Shown here piece by piece: positions 7,927-15,886 of a stretch of 64,000 nucleotides of DNA. The notes under the pieces were generated by a model, which was not told where the DNA came from, did no database searches, and saw only the letters and a list, made by a program, of their open reading frames with translations. How positions within the stretch are numbered: position 1 is the stretch's first letter; every line of letters begins with the position of its first letter. This DNA comes from an uncultured Pelagibacteraceae bacterium (GTDB taxonomy: Bacteria > Pseudomonadota > Alphaproteobacteria > Pelagibacterales > Pelagibacteraceae), in the NCBI GenBank assembly GCA_902600485.1, contig CACKJD010000006.1, forward strand, positions 1 to 64,000, read 5' to 3'. Made by a program: the position numbers and the translations under genes.

Positions 7927-9068
7927 GTTTTATAAATTCTACCTAAATAATATTCTAGAAATTTTTTATTTTTTACTAATCTTTTTAGGAAAATATTTCT
8001 GAAAAATATTATTAAAGGATTTGATAAATGAAAAGCAAACAAGTTAAATTTTGATCTAAAATTAATCATTTTTAATTTATTTGCTCTCTTTTTGAAAAAA
8101 TTGATTTCTTTATCGGTATTTAAAGACATAAACAATTCATAAGCACTCTCAATCGATTGCGATGCACCTTGTGCAAATGATGGTGGAAAGGCAAAAAAGG
8201 CATCACCTATCAAATGAATATTATTATTCTTTATTTTGAGAAACTCATCACTAACAAACACTGGAAATATTTTTAATTCCTTAATGCCTGTAACAAATTC
8301 TTTAATTTCTTGAGGGACTTTTTCTAAAATTCTTTTGATAAAGGAATTTTCACTAAATAATGAATAATTACCTTGCTCCTCTAATGAAAGAGAATGTTTC
8401 ATAATAGCAATAAAATTTAAATCACCATTAGAATTTAATGGGTAAATAACATGGTGGAAGTTTGGACCTAAAAACAAAGCTACATTTTTTTTGTTCACGT
8501 TTTCAGGAAATTTAGTTAATTTACCTCTAATAGCTAATGTGTCATTATATTTTGGTTTTACTTTGTTATTTGAAATTAGATTTTTACTTTTTGAAAAAAC
8601 TCCATCAGCGATAATCAAGTAATCACATTCTTTAGTTACATTATTTTCAAATGAAATTTTAATTTGTTTTTCTTTGTCATTTATTTTTGAAATTTTAAAA
8701 CCAGTTTTTATTATATCACCCAAATCTTTTTTTAAAAAATTTATTAAAGTTGATCTTTTTAGTGTTGTATACTTGATGTCAGCTGTATTGAAATTCGTAA
8801 TATCTAGATCACAGATTTTATTTGATGAATTCATTGAAAAAAAATCAATTTTTTCAGGATTAAATTTTTCATTATCAGATAATTTATTAAACCCAATTTT
8901 ATTCAAAAGCTTAACGCTATTGACTGAAAGTTGAATACCGTAGCCGTCCTCTGAATTAATAGTGTCGTTTTTTTCATAAATTGTAATTTCATAATTTAAA
9001 CTATTTTTAAAAAGATTGGCGATGTACAAACCTGAGATACCTGCTCCAATTATCGCAATTTTTTTCAT
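7923..9068 (-). CDS. FAD-dependent aromatic-ring monooxygenase-like protein
   Basis: This is a 381-residue flavoprotein of the UbiH/salicylate hydroxylase superfamily. The N-terminal Rossmann motif is GAGISG (residues 8-13), a YGIQLSVNSVK segment follows, and the second FAD-contact motif GDAFFAFPPSFAQGASQS lies at about 285-302. Such enzymes hydroxylate aromatic rings using NAD(P)H and O2. A role in ubiquinone ring hydroxylation or catabolism of an aromatic compound is possible, but the substrate cannot be read from the sequence. Its start abuts the mutY stop. Confidence 0.75.
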   Translation of the reverse strand: MKKIAIIGAGISGLYIANLFKNSLNYEITIYEKNDTINSEDGYGIQLSVNSVKLLNKIGFNKLSDNEKFNPEKIDFFSMNSSNKICDLDITNFNTADIKYTTLKRSTLINFLKKDLGDIIKTGFKISKINDKEKQIKISFENNVTKECDYLIIADGVFSKSKNLISNNKVKPKYNDTLAIRGKLTKFPENVNKKNVALFLGPNFHHVIYPLNSNGDLNFIAIMKHSLSLEEQGNYSLFSENSFIKRILEKVPQEIKEFVTGIKELKIFPVFVSDEFLKIKNNNIHLIGDAFFAFPPSFAQGASQSIESAYELFMSLNTDKEINFFKKRANKLKMINFRSKFNLFAFHLSNPLIIFFRNIFLKRLVKNKKFLEYYLGRIYKT

Positions 9069-10048
9069 TAATTTTTCTCGAGATATTTAACTACTTTTTT
9101 AGTGAATGTTGGCAACATGTAATTATTTATTTTTCTTTGATCAATCCAAGTAGATGATGAATATTTATTGATATTTTTTAAATGAAGTATTTTTATATTC
9201 ATATTCATATTAGACAATTTAATATTAAGACTTTTATTAAATTTTTTAGGATTATGTAGTTCTTTCATGGGAAAAATTCTTAGGTTTTTTAAAAAATTAA
9301 ATTTAGTATTTTTTATTAATAAATATTTTTGATCTTTTTTATAAACTTTGAGTAAAAAATATTTGTCTTTATATTTTTTTGAATTTTTTGTTAAATTAAA
9401 GTCTTTCTTTTTAAAAGATTTGCATTTTTTAGTTATAGGACATTGGCAGCAAAGTGGGTTGGTAGGTTTGCAAACTAAAGCACCAAATTCCATAAGTGCC
9501 TGAGCATAATCACTTGAACGGTTTGAAAATCCTAAAATAGACTTTTTTTCAATTAAATTTTCTTTCTGAATTTCTTTTTCTTTTTTTAAATAAAGGTATC
9601 TTTTTATAATCCTTTCTACATTACCATCTAGTGGAATATATGGCTTATTAAATGCAATAGCTAAAATTGCATTAGCAGTATAATCTCCAATACCAGATAG
9701 TGATTTCAAATCGTCAAAATTATCAGGTATTACTCCATTAAAATTTTTGATTACTGACTGCGCTGCTTTCTTTAAGTTTCTTGCTCTTGAATAATATCCA
9801 AGACCTTCCCAAAGTTTAATTAGTTTTTTGTTATCAACACTTGCAAGTTTTTTTATGTTTGGAATTTCTTTAACAAATTTGTTAAAGTATGGAATTACGG
9901 TTGCTACTTGAGTTTGTTGCAACATAAATTCACTAATTAACGTATTATACTGCCTTTTTTCTTTAGATACATTTTTTCGCCATGGTAATGATCTTTTATT
10001 TAAATCGTACCATTTCAGAATATTTTTTGTTACAAATGGATTTCTCAT
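9068..10048 (-). CDS. mutY: A/G-specific adenine glycosylase MutY
   Basis: MutY excises adenine mispaired with 8-oxoguanine. The 326-residue protein shows the catalytic Glu40 in LISEFMLQQTQ, a helix-hairpin-helix LSGIGDYTANAILA (about 117-130), the catalytic Asp141 in PLDGNVERI, and a complete 4Fe-4S ligand set C193-X6-C200-X2-C203-X5-C209. A NUDIX-like C-terminal domain follows. The chosen start gives the usual short lead before WYDLNKRSLPW. The start codon directly abuts the ATG of the divergent DUF721 gene. Confidence 0.95.
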   Translation of the reverse strand: MRNPFVTKNILKWYDLNKRSLPWRKNVSKEKRQYNTLISEFMLQQTQVATVIPYFNKFVKEIPNIKKLASVDNKKLIKLWEGLGYYSRARNLKKAAQSVIKNFNGVIPDNFDDLKSLSGIGDYTANAILAIAFNKPYIPLDGNVERIIKRYLYLKKEKEIQKENLIEKKSILGFSNRSSDYAQALMEFGALVCKPTNPLCCQCPITKKCKSFKKKDFNLTKNSKKYKDKYFLLKVYKKDQKYLLIKNTKFNFLKNLRIFPMKELHNPKKFNKSLNIKLSNMNMNIKILHLKNINKYSSSTWIDQRKINNYMLPTFTKKVVKYLEKN

Positions 10049-10525
10049 ATGCAGTTTAAAAAATATACTAAGCAGAGATCAGGGGGCATTCAAGGTCTAA
10101 GATCTTTTAAAGACACTTTGCCCACAAAAGTAAAAAAAATCATAAATAAAAAAGGCAGTATATTTCCTGAAATATTAAATAATTGGAAATATATAGTAGG
10201 TAAAGAATTATTCGATATTTGTTATCCAAACAAATTTAAGAGTTCAAACAAAGTAAGAAGATCGACATTAGAAATTATGGTCAATAGAGGTAGTGAAGTA
10301 AATGTAGAGTATTCTAAAAAACAAATTATGAATAAATTAAATTCAATTTTTGGTTATGTGGCGGTCGATAAAATAAAGATAATAACCTTTGAAAAAAATG
10401 AGAAAATTAATCTAGAAAAAAGTAAAAGTGCGTCAAAAAGAGATTTCTCAAAAAGCTTGAACGGCATTAAAAATGTAAATATTAAAAATGCTCTTAAAGA
10501 ATTAATTAATTCATATAAAAAATAA
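10049..10525 (+). CDS. DUF721 / DciA-like protein
   Basis: The 158-residue protein matches the DUF721 pattern: a short basic N-terminus, then NNWKYIVGKELFDICYP (about residues 45-61), a beta segment STLEIMVNRGSEVNVEY, and helices ending in LNSIFGYVAVDKIKI. DciA members load or assist the replicative helicase DnaB in bacteria lacking DnaC, so a replication role is plausible but inferred. It lies in a mutY-DUF721-dsbA-smc group close to ccrM and rnhB, a neighbourhood I recall from other alphaproteobacteria. The ATG touches the mutY start codon. Confidence 0.75.
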   Translation: MQFKKYTKQRSGGIQGLRSFKDTLPTKVKKIINKKGSIFPEILNNWKYIVGKELFDICYPNKFKSSNKVRRSTLEIMVNRGSEVNVEYSKKQIMNKLNSIFGYVAVDKIKIITFEKNEKINLEKSKSASKRDFSKSLNGIKNVNIKNALKELINSYKK

Positions 10526-11107
10526 ATGAAAAAAATAAAAACTATATTATTGTTTATGTTTATTGCATTGTCTAATCCGTCTTATGCTGAAACAATTAAG
10601 CCAATAATTGACGGTAATAATAATGCAAAGATAAAACTTATAGTTTATGAGTCTTTAACATGTTCTTATTGTGCAAACTTTCATAAGAATGTTTATCCAG
10701 AATTAAAGAAAAATTTTATTGATAAGGGAATTATATCAATTGAATATAAAAGTTTTCCATTAAATATTGCGGCTTTAAATGCTTCAAAGTTTGCACATTG
10801 TGAGAACAAAGGAAATTCTGAATTGCTTCACTTTTTATATGATAATCAGAACGAATGGGCAAAAGGTTCGACAGCTGAGGAATATAATAAAAATCTAATC
10901 AAAGTTATTAAATCTGGAAACTTTAAAATTGACGAGCAAAAATGCTTGGAGAATAAGTCGTTAGAGGATCATATACTTAACGACCGAATCGAGGGAGTAA
11001 AAAGTTTTAACATAAACTCAACCCCTACTCTATTAATAAATGGGAAAAAGTTCGAAAAATCACTTACATACAAAAATTTGAAAAAAGCTATAGAAAAACT
11101 ATTATAG
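10526..11107 (+). CDS. DsbA-like periplasmic thiol oxidoreductase
   Basis: An N-terminal signal peptide (about residues 1-21, ending SYA) precedes a thioredoxin-fold domain with the active-site motif C46-S-Y-C49. A cis-proline region STPTLLING lies near residue 168. DsbA-family proteins form or isomerise disulfides in exported proteins. The protein has 193 residues. It starts immediately after the DUF721 gene and lies 6 bases before smc, so it is probably in one operon. Whether it works as an oxidase or a reductase depends on partners not seen here. Confidence 0.88.
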   Translation: MKKIKTILLFMFIALSNPSYAETIKPIIDGNNNAKIKLIVYESLTCSYCANFHKNVYPELKKNFIDKGIISIEYKSFPLNIAALNASKFAHCENKGNSELLHFLYDNQNEWAKGSTAEEYNKNLIKVIKSGNFKIDEQKCLENKSLEDHILNDRIEGVKSFNINSTPTLLINGKKFEKSLTYKNLKKAIEKLL

Positions 11108-11113
11108 TTTTTA

Positions 11114-13510
11114 ATGGAATTTAAAAAAATTCAATTAAACGGATTCAAATCATTTGCTGATAAAACCGATCTATTAATAGAAAATGGGCTCACAGGTATT
11201 GTTGGACCTAATGGTTGTGGAAAATCAAATATTGTAGAGTCATTAAGATGGTGTATGGGCGAAACTTCTGCGAAGAGCATGAGAGGATCGGGAATGGAGG
11301 ATGTTATATTCTCCGGTACTTCAAACAAACCATCAAAAAATATTGCAGAAGTAACTTTAAATTTGTTCAACAATAATAATGAGGGTCCACATCAATATAA
11401 AAATACTAATAGTATAGAAATAAAAAGAAAAATAGAAAAAGACAAAGGATCAAAATTTTCGATAAATGGTAAAGAAGTACGGGCAAAGGATGCACAGATG
11501 TTTTTTGCTGACTTGTCGACTGGTGCCCATTCACCATCACTGATAAGTCAAGGAAGAATAGGCTCATTAGTAACCGCAAAACCAAGTGACAGGAGAGCTA
11601 TTTTGGAGGAGGCCGCAGGCATAGCTGGACTACACGCAAGAAGACATGAAGCTGAAATTAGATTGAACGCTGCTGAAAATAATCTCAAAAGAGCTGATGA
11701 GTTAAGGAGACAACAGGAAAAACAATTAGCAAATTTACAAAAACAAGCGGAGGAGGCAAATAAATATAAAGTTATATCAAATGAAATAAAAAAAATAGAG
11801 GCTGGTTTATATTATCTAAAGCTTCAAGATATTGATAAAGAGATTAAACTTGAAAAAGAAATTAATGAGGACTCTGATAAAGAATTTGACAAATTCAATA
11901 ATGAAATAGAAGATTTAAAAAATAAAATTCAAAATGAATTAAATAAAATTGACCCGATTAAACAAAAAAATTTTGAAAATCTTTCAAAAATACAAAGGTT
12001 AAATTTAGAATTAAAAAGCCTAGATGAGGAAAATATTAGAATACAAGATGAAATAGAAAAACTTAATGAAAATCTTAACATTTTAGATCAAGATAAAGAT
12101 CGAGAAAAAAGCATTATAATTGACGCTAACTCTAATGAGAAGAGAATAAAAGAAGAAAAAAAAGATTTAATTGAAATAGATTCTAAATATTATGAAACTG
12201 AAAAACAATCTTCATCAGATTTAAAAGATTTTAAGGATAAACTAAATACAGAATTAGCTTCAATTAAGAATTTAATTATTTCTAATAAAAATGATGATGC
12301 AGTAATTGCTTTAGACAATTTCAAGACTACAATCGATGAATACTGTGAAGTATATAGTAAAAATCAAAATATTAAAAAAGAGTCTGTAAAAAGATCCGAA
12401 AGAATACAAAATATTGATAAAGAAATAGAAAGTTGGAAAAATCTTTTAAACAAATCAGAAATAACAATCAATAAATTAGAGGATAGAAAAAAAAAAACAC
12501 TTGATCAATTAAAAGGACTTGAGGCCAAACCAAAAGATCAAGCAGAAAAAAAAGGCCAATTAAATGAAAATCTTAGATTGTCAAATTTAGATAAAGAACA
12601 AAATGAAATTATTATTAAAGAAAGCGGAGATAAGTTATCAATGTTGAATATTAATCTCAATGAAGTTAAAGAAAATTCTATTGAGATTAGAGAGAGAAAA
12701 GCTAGTTCAGCTGCAACAATTGATGGATTAAATAAGAGAAGACTAGATCTGCTTGAAAGAATAGAAAATGAACTCAATTTAAATGAAAACAATATTCTTG
12801 AATTCTCGAACCTAGAATTAAATGAAGAGTTTCCTGATGCTGTAACGCAAGAAGAATTGCTTGATAAGAAAAAACGAGAGAGAGATAAATTAGGATCTGT
12901 TAACCTAAGAGCGGATGAAGAAACTACAAAATATCAAGATGAAATAAAAAAAATGGAAAAAGATAGATCAGACTTAGTGACTGCAATTACAAAATTAAAA
13001 GAAAGTATTAATGAATTAAATCAGAAAGGTAGAGAAAGGCTTATTGAGGCTTTTGAAAAAGTTAATAGAAAATTCAATGAAGTTTACACAAAACTTTTTA
13101 ATGGTGGTAGCGCAAAACTAGAGCTGATTGACTCTGATGATCCGCTTGATGCAGGTTTAGAGATGCTTGTAAGTCCTCCAGGAAAAAGATTGCAATCAAT
13201 AACTTTATTGTCAGGTGGTGAACAAGCATTAACAGCCCTATCTTTAATTTTTGCAGTTTTTTTAACAAACCCAGCTCCAATTTGTGTTTTAGATGAAGTT
13301 GATGCTCCTTTAGACGATGCTAACGTTACAAGATTTTGTAATTTACTTGAAGAACTTACAAAAATTACAAAGACAAAATTTGTGATTGTTACACACCACG
13401 CTTTAACAATGTCAAAAATGAACCGTCTTTATGGTGTTACAATGCCTGAAAAAGGTATTAGTCAGCTTGTTGCAGTTGACCTAGAGAAAGCCGAAAGCAT
13501 GGTCGCTTAA
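11114..13510 (+). CDS. smc: SMC chromosome-segregation ATPase, unusually short
   Basis: SMC dimers form ring complexes that compact and segregate chromosomes. The N-terminal head has Walker A GPNGCGKS (31-38) and the QGRIGSLVTAKPSDRR stretch. The C-terminal head has signature LLSGGEQALTAL (from 698), Walker B ICVLDE (723-728) and VTHHA. The oddity is size: 798 residues against about 1150 usually. Only about 460 residues of coiled coil separate the heads, and I see no globular, glycine-containing hinge between them. Both heads match alphaproteobacterial SMC closely in one unbroken frame, so a pseudogene is unlikely. It is followed directly by the F0 ATP synthase genes. Confidence 0.92.
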   Translation: MEFKKIQLNGFKSFADKTDLLIENGLTGIVGPNGCGKSNIVESLRWCMGETSAKSMRGSGMEDVIFSGTSNKPSKNIAEVTLNLFNNNNEGPHQYKNTNSIEIKRKIEKDKGSKFSINGKEVRAKDAQMFFADLSTGAHSPSLISQGRIGSLVTAKPSDRRAILEEAAGIAGLHARRHEAEIRLNAAENNLKRADELRRQQEKQLANLQKQAEEANKYKVISNEIKKIEAGLYYLKLQDIDKEIKLEKEINEDSDKEFDKFNNEIEDLKNKIQNELNKIDPIKQKNFENLSKIQRLNLELKSLDEENIRIQDEIEKLNENLNILDQDKDREKSIIIDANSNEKRIKEEKKDLIEIDSKYYETEKQSSSDLKDFKDKLNTELASIKNLIISNKNDDAVIALDNFKTTIDEYCEVYSKNQNIKKESVKRSERIQNIDKEIESWKNLLNKSEITINKLEDRKKKTLDQLKGLEAKPKDQAEKKGQLNENLRLSNLDKEQNEIIIKESGDKLSMLNINLNEVKENSIEIRERKASSAATIDGLNKRRLDLLERIENELNLNENNILEFSNLELNEEFPDAVTQEELLDKKKRERDKLGSVNLRADEETTKYQDEIKKMEKDRSDLVTAITKLKESINELNQKGRERLIEAFEKVNRKFNEVYTKLFNGGSAKLELIDSDDPLDAGLEMLVSPPGKRLQSITLLSGGEQALTALSLIFAVFLTNPAPICVLDEVDAPLDDANVTRFCNLLEELTKITKTKFVIVTHHALTMSKMNRLYGVTMPEKGISQLVAVDLEKAESMVA

Positions 13511-13780
13511 ATGAAAAGAGATGACGACCTAAAAATTCGCCTTAAAATTGCAAAAAAGAAAATTACCCCTGAAAAAGATCCACCCGCACAGTCAAATTTA
13601 GGACAGGCTTTCAAAATGAGCACTGAGCTTGTTTCTGCTGTACTAGTTGGGACAATTATTGGGTTTATTTTAGACACTTGGTTTGATACTAAACCATGGT
13701 TAATAATAACATTTTTTTTTGTGGGTGTCGTAGCAGGTATAACCAATGTTATTAGGTCTGCAAAAAAAATACAAAAGTAA
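13511..13780 (+). CDS. atpI: ATP synthase accessory protein AtpI/AtpZ-like
   Basis: This 89-residue protein has a charged N-terminus and two membrane helices (about 39-57 and 61-82, including GTIIGFILDTWFDTKPW), the pattern of AtpI. AtpI assists c-ring assembly or magnesium transport for the ATP synthase and heads F0 operons. The ATG follows the smc stop with no gap, and atpB follows after 5 bases. The assignment rests on topology and position as well as sequence, because AtpI proteins are poorly conserved. Confidence 0.85.
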   Translation: MKRDDDLKIRLKIAKKKITPEKDPPAQSNLGQAFKMSTELVSAVLVGTIIGFILDTWFDTKPWLIITFFFVGVVAGITNVIRSAKKIQK

Positions 13781-13785
13781 GATTT

Positions 13786-14520
13786 ATGGCTGCAAATCCG
13801 ATGTACCAATTCAATGTCTATAGAATTGGACCTGAAATTAAAATAGGTGAAGTTGATATATCATTTACAAATGCTAGTTTATTTATGGTCATTAGCACTC
13901 TTGCTATTCTAATTGTTTTTAATCTTGGGGCTAAAAAAAAATCACTTATACCTGATAAAATTCAATTGTTATCCGAACTTAGCTATTCTTTTGTATCAAA
14001 GATGATAAGTGATACAGCAGGAGCAAAGGCAAAACCTTATTTTGCATTTATATTTTCGTTATTTATGTTTGTATTATTTTGCAATATGTTCGGAATGATA
14101 CCTTATTCATTTACAGTAACTAGTCATATTATAGTTACTTTTGTTTTAGCAGCCTTTATTTTTATAGGTGTAACTATTATTGGTTTCTTAAAACATGGCT
14201 TAGGATACTTAAAACTTTTTGTGCCTAGTGGTGTACCAATCATTCTTTTACCTTTGATAGTTGTTATAGAAATAATTTCATACCTAAGCAGACCAATTAG
14301 TTTATCAGTTAGATTATTTGCTAATATGATGGCTGGTCACACAATGATGAAGGTCTTCGGGGGTTTTGTAGTAAGTCTTGGTTTAGTGGGAGGTTGGCTT
14401 CCATTAGGCTTTTCTGTTGCATTAACAGGTTTGGAAATATTAGTTGCTTTCCTTCAAGCTTATGTTTTTGCAATTTTAACATGTATCTATTTAAATGATG
14501 CATTAAATTTACACCATTAA
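13786..14520 (+). CDS. atpB: ATP synthase F0 subunit a
   Basis: Subunit a forms the proton half-channels next to the c-ring. The 244-residue protein has multiple membrane helices. It carries the essential arginine in SLSVRLFANMMAGH (about residues 170-183) and a C-terminal helix with LQAYVFAILTCIYL. It lies in the order atpI-atpB-atpE-atpF'-atpF. The F1 genes are not in this window, consistent with the split F0/F1 operons of alphaproteobacteria. Confidence 0.97.
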   Translation: MAANPMYQFNVYRIGPEIKIGEVDISFTNASLFMVISTLAILIVFNLGAKKKSLIPDKIQLLSELSYSFVSKMISDTAGAKAKPYFAFIFSLFMFVLFCNMFGMIPYSFTVTSHIIVTFVLAAFIFIGVTIIGFLKHGLGYLKLFVPSGVPIILLPLIVVIEIISYLSRPISLSVRLFANMMAGHTMMKVFGGFVVSLGLVGGWLPLGFSVALTGLEILVAFLQAYVFAILTCIYLNDALNLHH

Positions 14521-14533
14521 AAAGGAGGAGAAT
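14521..14533 (+). promoter_or_regulatory. strong ribosome binding site of atpE
   Basis: AAAGGAGGAG directly precedes the atpE start (14534) with ideal spacing. It is far more complete than the start regions of most genes here, many of which overlap the upstream gene. It probably serves to overproduce subunit c, of which many copies per complex are needed. Confidence 0.75.
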
Positions 14534-14761
14534 ATGGAACTAGAAGCAGCAAAAATGATAGGAGCAGGTCTTGCAGCAATTGCATTGGCTGGTGCTGGAG
14601 TAGGTATCGGAATTATTTTTGGTAACTATTTATCTGGCGCAATGAGAAATCCGTCTGCAGCCCAAAAACAGTTTCCTAATTTATTATTAGGGTTCGCTTT
14701 GGCTGAAGCAACAGGGCTTTTTGGACTTGTTGTTGCATTGATTATTTTATTTGCATTTTAA
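14534..14761 (+). CDS. atpE: ATP synthase F0 subunit c
   Basis: A 75-residue hairpin of two membrane helices forms the rotating proteolipid ring. The glycine-rich first helix (AGAGVGIGIIFG) and the proton-carrying Glu58 in FALAEATGLFGL are clear. The polar loop MRNPSAAQKQ connects them. Glutamate as proton carrier, without an obvious sodium-binding signature, suggests H+ coupling. A strong ribosome binding site precedes it. Confidence 0.97.
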   Translation: MELEAAKMIGAGLAAIALAGAGVGIGIIFGNYLSGAMRNPSAAQKQFPNLLLGFALAEATGLFGLVVALIILFAF

Positions 14762-14770
14762 ATTAAGTTT

Positions 14771-15343
14771 GTGAAAAAAATAATAATTTACTTGTATGCA
14801 CTTTTTAGCTTCAACTATGTTGCTATAAGTGCTGAGACCGGGGGTATGCCCCAATTAAATCCAGAGTTTTGGCTTTCTCAAATATTTTGGTTAACCATTA
14901 CCTTTGGGATTTTATTCATTATATTATCTAAATTTATACTACCAAAAATAAGAAATAATTTAGAGTCAAGAAAATCACAAATTATGGAAAATATTGAGAT
15001 TGCAGATAATCAAAAAACAAAAAGTGAAAAAAATCTAAAAGAATACGATAAAATAATATTGGATGCTAAAGATAAAGCCAAAAAAACCTTTAATTTAGCA
15101 AAAGAAAAAATTCAATTAGATTTAGGTAAGGAAAGAGAAAAGATAGAAAGCGAACTTAACTCTGAAATTGAAGATGCTGAAAATGAGATAAAAGATTTAA
15201 AAAAATCATCTTCAGAAAAAATAAGCCTAATTGCAGTAGATACCGCAGCTGAGATTATTCAAAAATTAATTGGGGTAGAGGTAAATAAAAGTAACGTTTC
15301 AGCAATAGTTAACGAACAAGTCAAACTTATGAAGGGCAAATAA
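14771..15343 (+). CDS. atpF': ATP synthase F0 subunit b'
   Basis: This 190-residue stator subunit starts with GTG. It has a possible short N-terminal signal-like segment, a membrane helix around residues 35-55 (WLTITFGILFIILSKFILP) and a long charged coiled coil. Photosynthetic and alphaproteobacterial ATP synthases use a heterodimer of b and b' subunits, and the diverged first copy is conventionally b'. It overlaps the next b-type gene by one base. Confidence 0.9.
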   Translation: MKKIIIYLYALFSFNYVAISAETGGMPQLNPEFWLSQIFWLTITFGILFIILSKFILPKIRNNLESRKSQIMENIEIADNQKTKSEKNLKEYDKIILDAKDKAKKTFNLAKEKIQLDLGKEREKIESELNSEIEDAENEIKDLKKSSSEKISLIAVDTAAEIIQKLIGVEVNKSNVSAIVNEQVKLMKGK

Positions 15344-15843
15344 TGGTATTTGATGCAACTTTTTGGGTAGCAATCTCTTTTATTATATTTTTTGGAGTTT
15401 TAATTTATTTAAAAGTTCCTTTAAAGATAAACGAAAACCTAAATAAATTAATTTCCGACATAAAAAATGAACTTAATGAAAGTGAGAAATTAAGGAAAGA
15501 AACAAAAGTATTTTTAGATCAATCCCAATCAAAACTTAATAGCGCTTCAGATGAAACAAAAGTTATATTAGATAATGCTAAGAAAGACGCTGACGCTATG
15601 GTTCAACAAATGAAAGATAAATTTAACAAATCTGCAGAAATTAAAAAAAGATTGACTGAGGAAAAAATTACTCAAATGAAAGAACAGGCAATAAAAGAAA
15701 TAAAAAATACCTCAATAGATATTGCAGTCACCTCGGTTGAAAAAATAATAAAAAATACAATAGATAAGTCTAAATTAGATAATATTTTTCAGAAAAATAT
15801 TGATGAAAGTAAAGAAGCTCTAAAAAAATTAAAATCAAACTAA
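15343..15843 (+). CDS. atpF: ATP synthase F0 subunit b
   Basis: The second stator subunit has 166 residues: one N-terminal membrane helix (about 7-25, FWVAISFIIFFGVLIYLKV) followed by an amphipathic, lysine- and glutamate-rich coiled coil that reaches to F1. It ends the F0 gene group. A 43-base AT-rich gap separates it from the carotenoid genes, with no convincing terminator. Confidence 0.92.
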   Translation: MVFDATFWVAISFIIFFGVLIYLKVPLKINENLNKLISDIKNELNESEKLRKETKVFLDQSQSKLNSASDETKVILDNAKKDADAMVQQMKDKFNKSAEIKKRLTEEKITQMKEQAIKEIKNTSIDIAVTSVEKIIKNTIDKSKLDNIFQKNIDESKEALKKLKSN

Positions 15844-15886
15844 ATATTTTCTTACTTTCGAATTTAAAAAAATATAAATTAACAAT

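Noticed and set aside
11114-13510. Short smc interpreted as a frameshifted pseudogene
   Set aside because: One open frame contains both complete ATPase heads with all motifs, so a decay product is unlikely.
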